Source of the DNA: Nonomuraea sp. SYSU D8015 | GTDB taxonomy: Bacteria; Actinomycetota; Actinomycetes; Streptosporangiales; Streptosporangiaceae | Direction of reading: 5' to 3' | Assembly: GCF_008065375.1 (NCBI RefSeq) | Contig: NZ_VJYI01000015.1 | Location: 233,839 to 297,838, forward strand | DNA length: 64,000 nucleotides | Shown: in pieces, positions 46,030-53,698 of the stretch | Layout of the letters: each line of letters starts with the position of its first letter | Numbering within the stretch: position 1 is the stretch's first letter | Made by a program: the position numbers and the translations under genes | The notes under the pieces: generated by a model | Told to the model about the DNA's origin: nothing | The model's input: only the letters and a program-made list of their open reading frames with translations | Database searches by the model: none

Positions 46030-46380
46030 ATGCACAACGACAAGCTCGTCGCCACCGGCGACCCGGACGCCGACGCCTACCTGAGCATCGCCCGAGAGAT
46101 CCACGGCATGGACGTGGTTCTCGCCGAGGCGACCGAGATGCTCGAAGCCGGACACGCGCGCGGGTCGGTGACGTGGCCGCCCGCGATTACGGACCAGAAC
46201 CCGCTCGGCTACGAGCGCGCCGCCAGCGTCACAGAGCGCGCCCCCGCCCTGATGGAGGAGGCGTGGGAGCGGGCGCACAAGCACTACCGAGCCGCGCTCG
46301 ACAGCGACCCGCGAGCGGCGGAGCTGGCGGACCTGCACGCGGGTCGCCTGTGGAATCCGGACTTCACCCTGGAGGACTGA
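46030..46380 (+). CDS. hypothetical protein
   Basis: A 116-residue helical protein beginning M-H-N-D-K-L-V-A-T-G-D-P-D-A-D-A-Y-L. GGGAG precedes the ATG by about 11 bases. An upstream GTG at 45940, placed behind the CCACCACCAC tract and AGGGAG, would add 30 residues of low-complexity sequence and cannot be excluded. No family was recognised. Confidence 0.6.
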   Translation: MHNDKLVATGDPDADAYLSIAREIHGMDVVLAEATEMLEAGHARGSVTWPPAITDQNPLGYERAASVTERAPALMEEAWERAHKHYRAALDSDPRAAELADLHAGRLWNPDFTLED

Positions 46381-46385
46381 ACTCC

Positions 46386-46964
46386 ATGACAGCAATCCCT
46401 GTCCTGCCCGAACTGCCCGGCACGAACGGCTACCGCACCACGCGGCACCTGCCGCGCGAGGTCCTGAACAGCCCCCAATACACGAGCCCCGATGCCTCCC
46501 ACACCTACCCGACTGTCCGGCACGTCGGCGTCAGCCGAGGCTCGTGGGGTTCCCGCCCTTACGACGTCACCGTCGTTCACGTGCCCGGCTGTCCCAAGCT
46601 CAGCGACCCGCAGGAGGAGCCGGACGCCGTCCCCGGCCTGGGCGAGTGGACCGGCACTGGCCTGGACCTGCACTACGCCGACCCCGACCTCATCTGGTGT
46701 CGCGACTGCACTGCTCACCGCTACCACCACGTCGTCCTCCCGGACGGGCGCCGCGCCTACCGGCCCGCCGGCCCGATCGGTGTGAACGGCTGGGGTGACC
46801 AGGCGTGGGCGTCTTGGGCGGTGGCCGCGGAGGAGGACGGCGTGTGGTCCGTGGTCACGTGGACCGTGTGCGAGGCGGAGGCGGAGTTCATCGCGCAGGG
46901 GTGGCCGACGATGGCCGTGGTCCTCGACCCGGACAGCTTCCCGTGGGAGCGGGGCGAGGGATGA
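46386..46964 (+). CDS. hypothetical protein with C-x-x-C motif
   Basis: A 192-residue protein with D-L-I-W-C-R-D-C-T-A-H-R-Y-H-H-V-V-L-P-D-G, a probable metal-binding pair with nearby histidines. It starts 5 bases after the previous stop, and its own stop overlaps the next ATG. Function unknown. Confidence 0.65.
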   Translation: MTAIPVLPELPGTNGYRTTRHLPREVLNSPQYTSPDASHTYPTVRHVGVSRGSWGSRPYDVTVVHVPGCPKLSDPQEEPDAVPGLGEWTGTGLDLHYADPDLIWCRDCTAHRYHHVVLPDGRRAYRPAGPIGVNGWGDQAWASWAVAAEEDGVWSVVTWTVCEAEAEFIAQGWPTMAVVLDPDSFPWERGEG

Positions 46965-47410
46965 CTGACCTGCTCACCCCCGCGGCCAGGCCGACTCCGG
47001 TGGACCTGATCCGGGACTCAGTCGAGCTGATGCGCAGCACGTGGCGGGTGCGTGGCGACTTCGTCATCGGCCGCCTCACAACCGGTCACGGGTTCTGCCC
47101 GGTCGGCGCGATGAGCGCGGTCGCCGGGGACGTGTTCGTGGGCGGGGTGCCGCGCGTGCGCGTCCCGCTCGTCCAGGAGACCCTGGCCTGGCTGGTGCGC
47201 TACCACCGGCTGCCCCGCTGCCGCCAAGAGCGCGCGAAGCGCCGCACCCTCCCGCGCCTGGCGTACCTGCGGGTCGCCGAATGGGCCGATTCGTTCCCCG
47301 AATCGGCGGACGATGAGCTGTACGCCGCACTGGAAGCCGCCGCCGACGCATGGCGGCTCAACCCGTATTCGGTTGGCGGTACCGCCAACAAGACGAGGAG
47401 ATCAGCATGA
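46961..47410 (+). CDS. hypothetical protein
   Basis: A 149-residue protein that starts M-T-D-L-L-T-P-A-A-R-P-T and has G-H-G-F-C-P-V-G-A-M. It overlaps the previous gene (ATGA) and the next gene. The 18-bp palindrome lies inside its last codons (V-G-G-T-A-N), so its C-terminus is dictated partly by that site. No family was recognised. Confidence 0.6.
   Translation: MTDLLTPAARPTPVDLIRDSVELMRSTWRVRGDFVIGRLTTGHGFCPVGAMSAVAGDVFVGGVPRVRVPLVQETLAWLVRYHRLPRCRQERAKRRTLPRLAYLRVAEWADSFPESADDELYAALEAAADAWRLNPYSVGGTANKTRRSA
47372..47389. repeat. 18-bp palindrome, copy 3 (perfect)
   Basis: GTTGGCGGTACCGCCAAC is a perfect palindrome. It sits inside the 3' end of the gene at 46961 and 17 bases before the ATG at 47407. 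Confidence 0.75.
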
Positions 47411-47877
47411 CGACCATCTATGCCGAGCGCGCGTGGCGAGCGTTCGACCGCATCACCCTTGCCGACGAGATCGGCACCGATCCCTACTGGGACCAGGCGG
47501 TGTTCCGCTCCGACTGCGGCACCGGCTGCTGCTACGCGGGCCACCTCGCCCTCGACAACGGCGGCGCGTGGCTCGTGAACATCCGCGACAACGGCGACAT
47601 GTTCATCGACGGCACGCTGGTCTCCGACGACGACCCAGGGCTTGAGTTCGCCATCTGGGAGTACATGCTGGCCGAGCCCGACGACCCGGAGGACGCGATC
47701 GAGGAGACGCACGGCAAGCAGGTGGTCCACGTGTCCTACCGGGCGGAACGCCTGATCGGCCTGGCCAACGTCAGCCACGACCTCTTCTACAGCAACAACA
47801 CGAGAGCCGACCTGGAGCGGCTTATCACCAGGTACATCGGCCCCCGCCCGAGCAACGTTGGCGGAAACGCCAACTAG
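47407..47877 (+). CDS. hypothetical protein with cysteine cluster
   Basis: A 156-residue acidic protein. It has R-S-D-C-G-T-G-C-C-Y-A-G-H-L-A-L, similar in spacing to the G-F-C-P-V-G-A segment of the upstream gene product. GAGGAG precedes the ATG. The last codons (V-G-G-N-A-N) are formed by the fourth palindrome copy. Function unknown. Confidence 0.65.
   Translation: MTTIYAERAWRAFDRITLADEIGTDPYWDQAVFRSDCGTGCCYAGHLALDNGGAWLVNIRDNGDMFIDGTLVSDDDPGLEFAIWEYMLAEPDDPEDAIEETHGKQVVHVSYRAERLIGLANVSHDLFYSNNTRADLERLITRYIGPRPSNVGGNAN
47857..47874. repeat. 18-bp palindrome, copy 4
   Basis: GTTGGCGGAAACGCCAAC keeps both arms; only the centre differs. It forms the final codons of the gene ending at 47877. 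Confidence 0.7.
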
Positions 47878-47887
47878 ACCCCTCGCC

Positions 47888-47914
47888 GGCTGGCCCGCTC
47901 CGTGCGGGCCAGCC
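47888..47914 (+). terminator. hairpin terminator
   Basis: GGCTGGCCCGC and GCGGGCCAGCC form a perfect 11-bp stem with a 5-base loop, 10 bases after the stop at 47877. Confidence 0.7.
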
Positions 47915-47942
47915 ACCCCACCACCAATAGGAAGGAATCACT

Positions 47943-49196
47943 GTGTCGAGAACCGACATGACCCCCGAGGAACTGGCCGCCTGGCAGGCCCGCAAGGACA
48001 ACGGACGAGCCGCCGCCAAGAGCGCCGAGGTGCAGATCGCCGCAGCGATCAGGGACAAGCCCGAGCTGATCGACGGGTTCCGGGCGTTCTGCGCCCGCAT
48101 GAACCCGTACTCGATCCGGAACTGCCTGCGCATCTTTGGGCAGAACCCGGAGGCTACGCACGTGCAGCCGCGCTTCTTCTGGGGCGGGTACGGACGCGCC
48201 ATCATCGACGACAACGCCGCCGTGTGGATCATGGCTCCGAAGGTGGAGCGGACCAAGACCAAGGAAGTCGAGAACCCCCGCACCGGCCAGGTCGAGGAGG
48301 TCGAGGACACCTACAAGTTCTGGCCCGTCGAGGACGTCTACCCAGCGAGCGCGACGGTGCCGAAGAACGGGCCATGCCCCTTCTGCAACGGACCGGAGGG
48401 CGAGCGGTGCCCAGACTGGTGTGCGGTGATGCAGCCGCAGGCCGGGTCCGCTCCCTCCCGGGAGGACGTCGCCGAGGCGCTGAACGCGGTCCTCAAGCAG
48501 ATCGGCGGCTTCGACCCCAACCTACTGCACGGGCTCGGCCCCGACCCGATCGACGAGGACGACGGCTGTCCTGGGGTCACCTGGCACAACGTGACCATCA
48601 CCAAGGGCGCCGCCAAGGACAAGAAGCCGAGGACGCGCCGCTACCGGTTCATCCACACGATCGACCTGGACCGGCCCGGCGTCCGCTACGCCGTCGCCGG
48701 CCTGGGTGTGATCTGGATCGGGCCGCACGAGTTCCGACGCGACACGGGCGGCGACGACGCGGTGACGGTGCAGTACGGCGACGACGTCCCCTCGGACTGG
48801 GAGAAGCCGCGCTGGGCGTGGGGTGACAGCGCCTACCACCAGGCTGGTCCGCACGCGCCGAACATCAACGGGATCACGTTCGCCTCGTACAGCGTCGTCT
48901 ATCCGAGCGAGGATCGGTGGCGGTGGTTCGAGCCGTGGCGGGAGGGCAAGGGCCGCGTTCCCGAGACCACCGCAGAGCAGATGGGCCAGGTCGTCCGACA
49001 GCTCCTCGACCACTACCGCGGGCTCGTCGAGTTGGACGCAATCGAGCAAGCGGGATTCCGGAAACGGTCAGCGTACCGAGCCCGGGAGGCGGAGCACGAG
49101 GCATCCCGGCTCGCGAAACGGGAGCAGGAACTGGCCCAGCAGCGGGCCGAGGCAGAGCAGCGCGCCGCCGCGCAGCGGGCGCTGGCTGAGCAGTAG
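47943..49196 (+). CDS. ArdC-like N-terminal domain (ssDNA-binding/antirestriction-like) protein
   Basis: A 417-residue protein. The N-terminal domain (about 25-110) contains N-P-Y-S-I-R-N-C-L-R-I-F-G-Q-N-P and then F-F-W-G-G-Y-G-R-A, like the ArdC N-terminal ssDNA-binding domain of plasmid antirestriction and primase proteins (Y-S-x-x-N ... Q). A zinc-like C-P-F-C ... C-P-D-W-C cluster (about 145-160) follows. The C-terminus is a coiled coil rich in Glu, Ala and Arg. The start is GTG with GAAGGA upstream. The likely role is protecting or replicating island DNA. Confidence 0.65.
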   Translation: MSRTDMTPEELAAWQARKDNGRAAAKSAEVQIAAAIRDKPELIDGFRAFCARMNPYSIRNCLRIFGQNPEATHVQPRFFWGGYGRAIIDDNAAVWIMAPKVERTKTKEVENPRTGQVEEVEDTYKFWPVEDVYPASATVPKNGPCPFCNGPEGERCPDWCAVMQPQAGSAPSREDVAEALNAVLKQIGGFDPNLLHGLGPDPIDEDDGCPGVTWHNVTITKGAAKDKKPRTRRYRFIHTIDLDRPGVRYAVAGLGVIWIGPHEFRRDTGGDDAVTVQYGDDVPSDWEKPRWAWGDSAYHQAGPHAPNINGITFASYSVVYPSEDRWRWFEPWREGKGRVPETTAEQMGQVVRQLLDHYRGLVELDAIEQAGFRKRSAYRAREAEHEASRLAKREQELAQQRAEAEQRAAAQRALAEQ

Positions 49197-49198
49197 AA

Positions 49199-49227
49199 GC
49201 GCGAGCCCGCGGCTATCGGGCTCGCGC
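49199..49227 (+). terminator. hairpin terminator
   Basis: GCGCGAGCCCG and CGGGCTCGCGC form a perfect 11-bp stem with a 7-base loop directly after the stop codon of the ArdC-like gene. Confidence 0.7.
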
Positions 49228-49297
49228 CACCCATCGATCGTACGGCCTCGCCCTCGCCGGCGGGCGGGGGCATCCTTAACCCCACAGGGAGCCAACC

Positions 49298-49762
49298 GTG
49301 AAACTCACAGCACTCGCCGTGGCGGCGGTACTCCTCGCCGCCGAGCCCGCAGGATGCGGCGCGAAGGGCAAAACCACCGACCCGTACAAGCCCGGCGCGC
49401 TCGGCTGTACGCGGGCGGTCCATGTCGAGGCCGTCCGGATCGGGTCGGCCGAGCCGCGCGTCCGCGTCCTCGTCAACGAGTCATGCACCAAGCCGTCCGG
49501 CGTCGCCACCCAGCTCCTGTCCATCAACCTGGAGTACCGCGAGACGTTCGGCGCCCCGTGGCTGGCGGTCAACAGCCAGCATTTCCCTCACATGACGTCC
49601 AATCACCGGTACGTGCTGGTCCACCATCCGTGCCTGTCCGGCCGCTACCGCGCCAAGGTCGGCGTCGCGGGCACGTTCGACACCGGCAAGGAGTTCCGGG
49701 CGTCGGTCGAGGAGTCGGCGCGGGTCAACTGCGACAAGCCGCGCAACATCTCCTCCTACTAG
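49298..49762 (+). CDS. small secreted or lipoprotein-like protein
   Basis: A 154-residue protein with a signal peptide (M-K-L-T-A-L-A-V-A-A-V-L-L-A-A) and C-G soon after, which may be a lipobox although its -3 position is Ala-Gly rather than Leu. Five further cysteines suggest disulfides. An exported protein in a DNA-handling island could act at the cell surface (for example exclusion), but that is only a guess. Confidence 0.6.
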   Translation: MKLTALAVAAVLLAAEPAGCGAKGKTTDPYKPGALGCTRAVHVEAVRIGSAEPRVRVLVNESCTKPSGVATQLLSINLEYRETFGAPWLAVNSQHFPHMTSNHRYVLVHHPCLSGRYRAKVGVAGTFDTGKEFRASVEESARVNCDKPRNISSY

Positions 49763-50019
49763 CGGCGCCACCAGCGGCGGCGGGCGGCGCGGGCGCGGAA
49801 GCGCGCTTCGCCGTCCGGGTCGCCGGCGTAGGGGCAGCGCACCCGCAGCCGGGGATGCGGCGGCACGACGCCGACCGCCCAGTGTGACGCCGCCTCCGGC
49901 GCGGCGTGGGTGATGTTGCCGGTGGCGTAGGCGGGCGGCGCGGTGCAGTCCGGTGTCTCGCCTGGCCAAACGCCCCATCCGTCGCCCCACCAGGCGACCG
50001 TCCACACCTGCTCATCCAC
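49759..50019 (-). CDS. small hypothetical Trp-rich protein
   Basis: An 86-residue frame from GTG 50019 starting V-D-E-Q-V-W-T-V-A-W-W-G-D-G-W-G and ending with basic residues. It is one of two minus-strand genes in the island, and its end overlaps the convergent secreted-protein gene by 4 bases. No family was recognised; gene status is moderately likely. Confidence 0.45.
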   Translation of the reverse strand: MDEQVWTVAWWGDGWGVWPGETPDCTAPPAYATGNITHAAPEAASHWAVGVVPPHPRLRVRCPYAGDPDGEARFRARAARRRWWRR

Positions 50020-50096
50020 GCATCCGATCGTACGACCCCGCCCCGCCACGGGCGGTGTCATCCAGCCCAGAACCACCACCACGCAGGAGGAAGGCA

Positions 50097-50723
50097 GTGG
50101 CCAACACTGCGATCCCCATCCAACTCGCCTACGCCGAGACCTACAACGGCATGGTCATCCCGTTCATCACCCTCCGGCACGCGGACGGCACCCCCGAGTT
50201 CGGGCAGATCGACCACAACCGCGTCGCCGAGTGCATCACCGGCCGCCTGTGCCAGCTCTGCGCCCAGCCACTCACCGACGCCGCGGTGCTCATGGCCCGC
50301 CCCATGGACTTCGGGTACGGCTACGTGCCCGAACCCGCCCAGCACCCGGAGTGCGCCGCCTACGCCATCAAGGCGTGTCCGATGCTGTCGGGCCGGCTGC
50401 CGCGTCTCCGCGACCGGACCCGGCCGCAGCGGCGCCGGTGCACGCTCTCGGCGGCTTGCTGGTGCGGGGAGCCGCCTGCGCCCCCGAGCGTGGAGGCCAT
50501 CGTCCGGTCCGGACGGCCCGCCACGCCGTGGTACTCGGTCCGCTTCCCGATGGCCGAGTACGAGGTGACGATGACGGCGCGGAAGGGGCCGCGCGGCATC
50601 TCCCTCCACGCCCTCACCCATCGGAAGATCCGGCTCGTGTCCTGGGGCGACCCTGACAAGGCCGACCTGGGCCGCGTCATCGTGTACGGCCTGCCCATGC
50701 CCGAGGCCGGGAGCGGGTCGTGA
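50097..50723 (+). CDS. hypothetical zinc-motif protein
   Basis: A 208-residue protein with C-Q-L-C-A-Q-P-L and then H-P-E-C-A-A-Y-A-I-K-A-C-P, a probable treble-clef-like zinc site, and a second Cys pair (S-A-A-C-W-C-G-E). The GTG start follows AGGAGGAAGG and a CCACCACCAC tract. The stop overlaps the next start. Function unknown. Confidence 0.65.
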   Translation: MANTAIPIQLAYAETYNGMVIPFITLRHADGTPEFGQIDHNRVAECITGRLCQLCAQPLTDAAVLMARPMDFGYGYVPEPAQHPECAAYAIKACPMLSGRLPRLRDRTRPQRRRCTLSAACWCGEPPAPPSVEAIVRSGRPATPWYSVRFPMAEYEVTMTARKGPRGISLHALTHRKIRLVSWGDPDKADLGRVIVYGLPMPEAGSGS

Positions 50724-51010
50724 CGACCATCAACCGCCAGCCCGCCAAGCACGGGCGCGACAAAGAGTCTGCCCGCCACCTGGCCGCGCTGCTCGAACAC
50801 CTCGCCAGAGCCCTGACCGCCGCCCACGGCGGCAACTGGCGGTCCTTCCGCGAACACCTGGCGCGCGTCCGGGAACGGTCCGCGTTCACCGACATGTGCA
50901 TGAACGGCGACAGCTTCCCGAATGACCCGGGCCACTACCTCGCCACCATGCGAGCGCACCTACCGGCCGAATGGGCGAAGGCCCTCACCCAACACCTCAC
51001 CCAGGAGTAG
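50720..51010 (+). CDS. small hypothetical helical protein
   Basis: A 96-residue protein (GTG start) with two probable helices around R-H-L-A-A-L-L-E-H-L-A-R-A-L and P-A-E-W-A-K-A-L-T. It overlaps the preceding gene by 4 bases and is followed 2 bases later by the next gene. No family was recognised. Confidence 0.6.
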   Translation: MTTINRQPAKHGRDKESARHLAALLEHLARALTAAHGGNWRSFREHLARVRERSAFTDMCMNGDSFPNDPGHYLATMRAHLPAEWAKALTQHLTQE

Positions 51011-51012
51011 CC

Positions 51013-51186
51013 ATGGCCTGCCACCACCTGTTCCACCACCCGCAGACTCCCGAGGAACGGGAGGCGATCGTCAACCAGCTGAACTACTGCCGACGTATCG
51101 GCGACGGCCAGGGCGCTATGATCGCACTCGTTCAGCTCACCGAGCCCTGCTTCCCGCTGGAGCCGGACGCTGAGGGGGCCAAGTGA
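51013..51186 (+). CDS. small hypothetical protein before the methyltransferase
   Basis: A 57-residue protein, M-A-C-H-H-L-F-H-H-P-Q-T and then N-Q-L-N-Y-C-R-R-I-G. His and Cys residues at the N-terminus may bind metal. The stop overlaps the GTG of the methyltransferase gene, so the two are translationally coupled. Confidence 0.55.
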   Translation: MACHHLFHHPQTPEEREAIVNQLNYCRRIGDGQGAMIALVQLTEPCFPLEPDAEGAK

Positions 51187-53195
51187 GCCGCCGCCCTTCG
51201 CAGAAGCGCCGCACTGCGACACACCGCCCCGCCGTGCGCAAGCGCCGGTTCCGCCACGACGACCTCATCGCCGTTGACCTCTTCAGCGGGTTTGGCGGAC
51301 TCACGCAGGGGATCGAACGAGCCGGATTCACGACGATCCTGGCCGCGAACCACAACGCCTACAAGGTCGAGGTCCACGAGAGGAACCACCCGCACGCCGA
51401 ACACTGGATCGCGGACCTGGTGGACCCGGACTCGTCCGACTACCACTCCGTCCAGGATCTTCCCCCAGCGGATCTCCTCGTCGCCGGAATTTCATGCGTT
51501 AATCACTCGCAGGCGAACACACAAAAGGCGTACCAACTGGGCCTGGCGCTGTTCGAGCTGGACGACCCCGAGTTCGAGGAGCGCGCCACCCGATCGGAAA
51601 AGGACCGGGCGACGGCGACGTGCGCGCTGCAATACGCGGCCAAGCACCATCCGCGCATGATCCTCATCGAGTGCACCACGGAACTGTACTCGTGGGGTCC
51701 GAGAGTGCCGGGCAAGAAGTACGGCGACGGCAGCACCTACCGGTGGTGGCTCAAGCAGTTCGGCCTGCTCGGGTATAAGCACCGCGTCCTGTACCTCAAC
51801 AGCATGTTCTTCGGGGTGCCGCAGTCCCGCGACCGGTGGTATGGCGTCTTCTGGGACGAGAAGCTGCCCGCCCCGGACCTCGACCACCGGCCGGAGTCGT
51901 GGTGCTCCTTCGAGGGCAAGATCGTGCAGGCCGTGTGGACGTGGCGGACGGGCATCCCGCCCACCGGCAGCGTCCGCTACGGCAAGCAGTACGAATACCG
52001 GTGCCCCTCCTGCCGCCGGATCGTGATCCCGCCGTCCGCGCCAGCGATCAACGCCCTGGACCTGACCAACCTGGGCAAGAAGATCGGCGACAGGCCGCTG
52101 AAGAAGTACACCGACAAGAAGACGGGCGAGACAGTCTGGAGCCGGCTCGCGCCGTCCACGATAGCCCGCGCCGAGCGGTGCAGGCAGAAGTTCGCCGACT
52201 TCCCGGCGGTGCTCATGCCCGCCAAGGCCGAACGCGGTTCCGAACGCCACCCGTGGCAGCCGCTGGTGACGCAGACCAGCCAGCAGGAGACGGCGATTCT
52301 CTCGACCGGGGCGCTCATCGCCGCCGCGGGCAACACCTACGAGCGACCCGGTTCCGACTGCCGCACCCGCAATCTACGCGAGCCTCTGCCTTCGCAGACG
52401 GCGACGAACACGCAGGCGCTGTTCACGCCTCCGGTGTCCCTGGTGACCGGGCACATCATTGCGGCGCACCGGCACAACGGCGACGGCCAGCACATCACCA
52501 AGCCGATGGACACGGTCACGACCACGCACGAGAAAGCGGTTCTGTTCGCCGCCGTGGACAACTACCAGGGCGCACCCCGCGGCGTTGATGAGCCGCTGCC
52601 CACGCAGGGTGGGTCGGAGACGCTGGGGCTGTTGTCCGCTGGTGTCCTACCGTTCCGGCAGAACACGCTACCGACATCGCACGCCGAGGCGATGCCCACC
52701 ATCACGTCCGACCAGTTCCCCGGCCTGCTCACGGCGGCGGCAACCGTCCAGTTCAATCAGGGCACCGACCGGCGGATCGCGGGCGTGGACGAGCCGCTGA
52801 AGACCGTCATCGCCGACAACACGATGGCCCTGATGTTCAGCGGCTGGTACAAGCAGAACGGCAGCTCGGCGGACGCGACCGCGCCGCACCCCATGTCGGA
52901 CCCGCTTGGCACTCTGACCACCCACGACACCACGGCGCTGCTGCACGCCCAATGGCGGGAGATGTTGGCGGACCTGCCGCTGGAGGAGTGCCATCTGCGG
53001 ATGATGGGTGAGCACGAGGTCGGCGCCGGCTGCGGGTTCGACGTGGACTTCCCGGGCCGCAAGGGCACCTTCATCGTCTGGGGGAGCGCACGCGACCAAA
53101 TCGACGGGTTCGGCAACGCCGTCAGCCCTCCGGTCGGAGAGTGGATAGGCAGACGAATTCGTGCATCCCTTCACGCGGAACAGCTCGACGAGTAG
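51183..53195 (+). CDS. DNA (cytosine-5-)methyltransferase with repeated variable region
   Basis: A 670-residue C5-methyltransferase. Motif I is D-L-F-S-G-F-G-G (32-39), which binds S-adenosylmethionine; motif IV is G-I-S-C-V-N-H-S with catalytic Cys105; motif VI is I-E-C-T-T-E (Glu163) rather than the usual E-N-V; motif VIII is P-Q-S-R-D-R-W-Y; motif X is G-F-G-N-A-V-S-P-P (642-650). Residues 357-588, where the target-recognition domain sits, hold about five related units of the type P-L-x-T-x-T. A zinc-like C-P-S-C lies at 274-277. No restriction endonuclease is adjacent, so it is probably a solitary, protective enzyme. Confidence 0.9.
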   Translation: MSRRPSQKRRTATHRPAVRKRRFRHDDLIAVDLFSGFGGLTQGIERAGFTTILAANHNAYKVEVHERNHPHAEHWIADLVDPDSSDYHSVQDLPPADLLVAGISCVNHSQANTQKAYQLGLALFELDDPEFEERATRSEKDRATATCALQYAAKHHPRMILIECTTELYSWGPRVPGKKYGDGSTYRWWLKQFGLLGYKHRVLYLNSMFFGVPQSRDRWYGVFWDEKLPAPDLDHRPESWCSFEGKIVQAVWTWRTGIPPTGSVRYGKQYEYRCPSCRRIVIPPSAPAINALDLTNLGKKIGDRPLKKYTDKKTGETVWSRLAPSTIARAERCRQKFADFPAVLMPAKAERGSERHPWQPLVTQTSQQETAILSTGALIAAAGNTYERPGSDCRTRNLREPLPSQTATNTQALFTPPVSLVTGHIIAAHRHNGDGQHITKPMDTVTTTHEKAVLFAAVDNYQGAPRGVDEPLPTQGGSETLGLLSAGVLPFRQNTLPTSHAEAMPTITSDQFPGLLTAAATVQFNQGTDRRIAGVDEPLKTVIADNTMALMFSGWYKQNGSSADATAPHPMSDPLGTLTTHDTTALLHAQWREMLADLPLEECHLRMMGEHEVGAGCGFDVDFPGRKGTFIVWGSARDQIDGFGNAVSPPVGEWIGRRIRASLHAEQLDE

Positions 53196-53198
53196 TTC

Positions 53199-53216
53199 GT
53201 TGGCGGTTCCGCAAAC
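53199..53216. repeat. 18-bp palindrome, copy 5
   Basis: GTTGGCGGTTCCGCAAAC, with one right-arm mismatch, begins 3 bases after the methyltransferase stop codon. Confidence 0.7.
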
Positions 53217-53223
53217 CAACCAC

Positions 53224-53243
53224 CCCCGCTCGACCGGGCGGGG
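53224..53243 (+). terminator. hairpin terminator
   Basis: CCCCGCTCG and CGGGCGGGG form a 9-bp stem with one mismatch and a 2-base spacer, after palindrome copy 5. Confidence 0.5.
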
Positions 53244-53273
53244 CCACCCACCACCACGACAGAGAGGTTCCCG

Positions 53274-53626
53274 ATGGCCATTGACCTGGAATCGACCAGA
53301 CCAAGCACGTCATCACCCAACACAGCAACTGGGTGGACTACGGCAACGGACGCGGCGGGCTGCACGCCTACACCTACTGCGGCTGGCTCTACGCGGATGG
53401 ACGCATGGAGGGCGCCTACACCTACGGCTATTGGTGGCAGAACCCCGACATCAAGAACGTGTGCCCACACTGCGTGCACGCCCTCACCTGCGACGTGATG
53501 TTCGACGATGCCCGTGCCACCGAGCGCGCGGCCTGCTCTGGCTGTGTCGCCTACGACGCCGACAAGGCCCTCGGCCACCCGACCAAACGCGGCCACGCCG
53601 CCCAGCAGACCACCACCACCTCCTGA
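53274..53626 (+). pseudogene. hypothetical zinc-motif protein, frameshifted near its start
   Basis: The start region is textbook: CCACCACCAC, GAGAGG, then ATG 53274 encoding M-A-I-D-L-E-S. The rest of the protein continues in another frame from 53294: D-Q-T-K-H-V-I-T-Q-H-S-N-W-V-D-Y-G-N-G, then Y-C-G-W-L-Y-A-D-G and V-C-P-H-C-V-H-A-L-T-C. One missing base near 53293 joins the two parts. As sequenced, only a short product from GTG 53330 or ATG 53333 could be made. Either a real mutation or a sequencing indel. Confidence 0.6.
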
Positions 53627-53636
53627 ACCCACCCCA

Positions 53637-53667
53637 GGCTCCCGCCGGCCACGGGCTGGCGGGAGCC
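53637..53667 (+). terminator. hairpin terminator
   Basis: GGCTCCCGCC and GGCGGGAGCC form a perfect 10-bp stem with an 11-base loop, between the frameshifted gene and the DUF5131 gene. Confidence 0.7.
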
Positions 53668-53698
53668 GCCCCCACCACCACGAAGGAGATCAACAATC

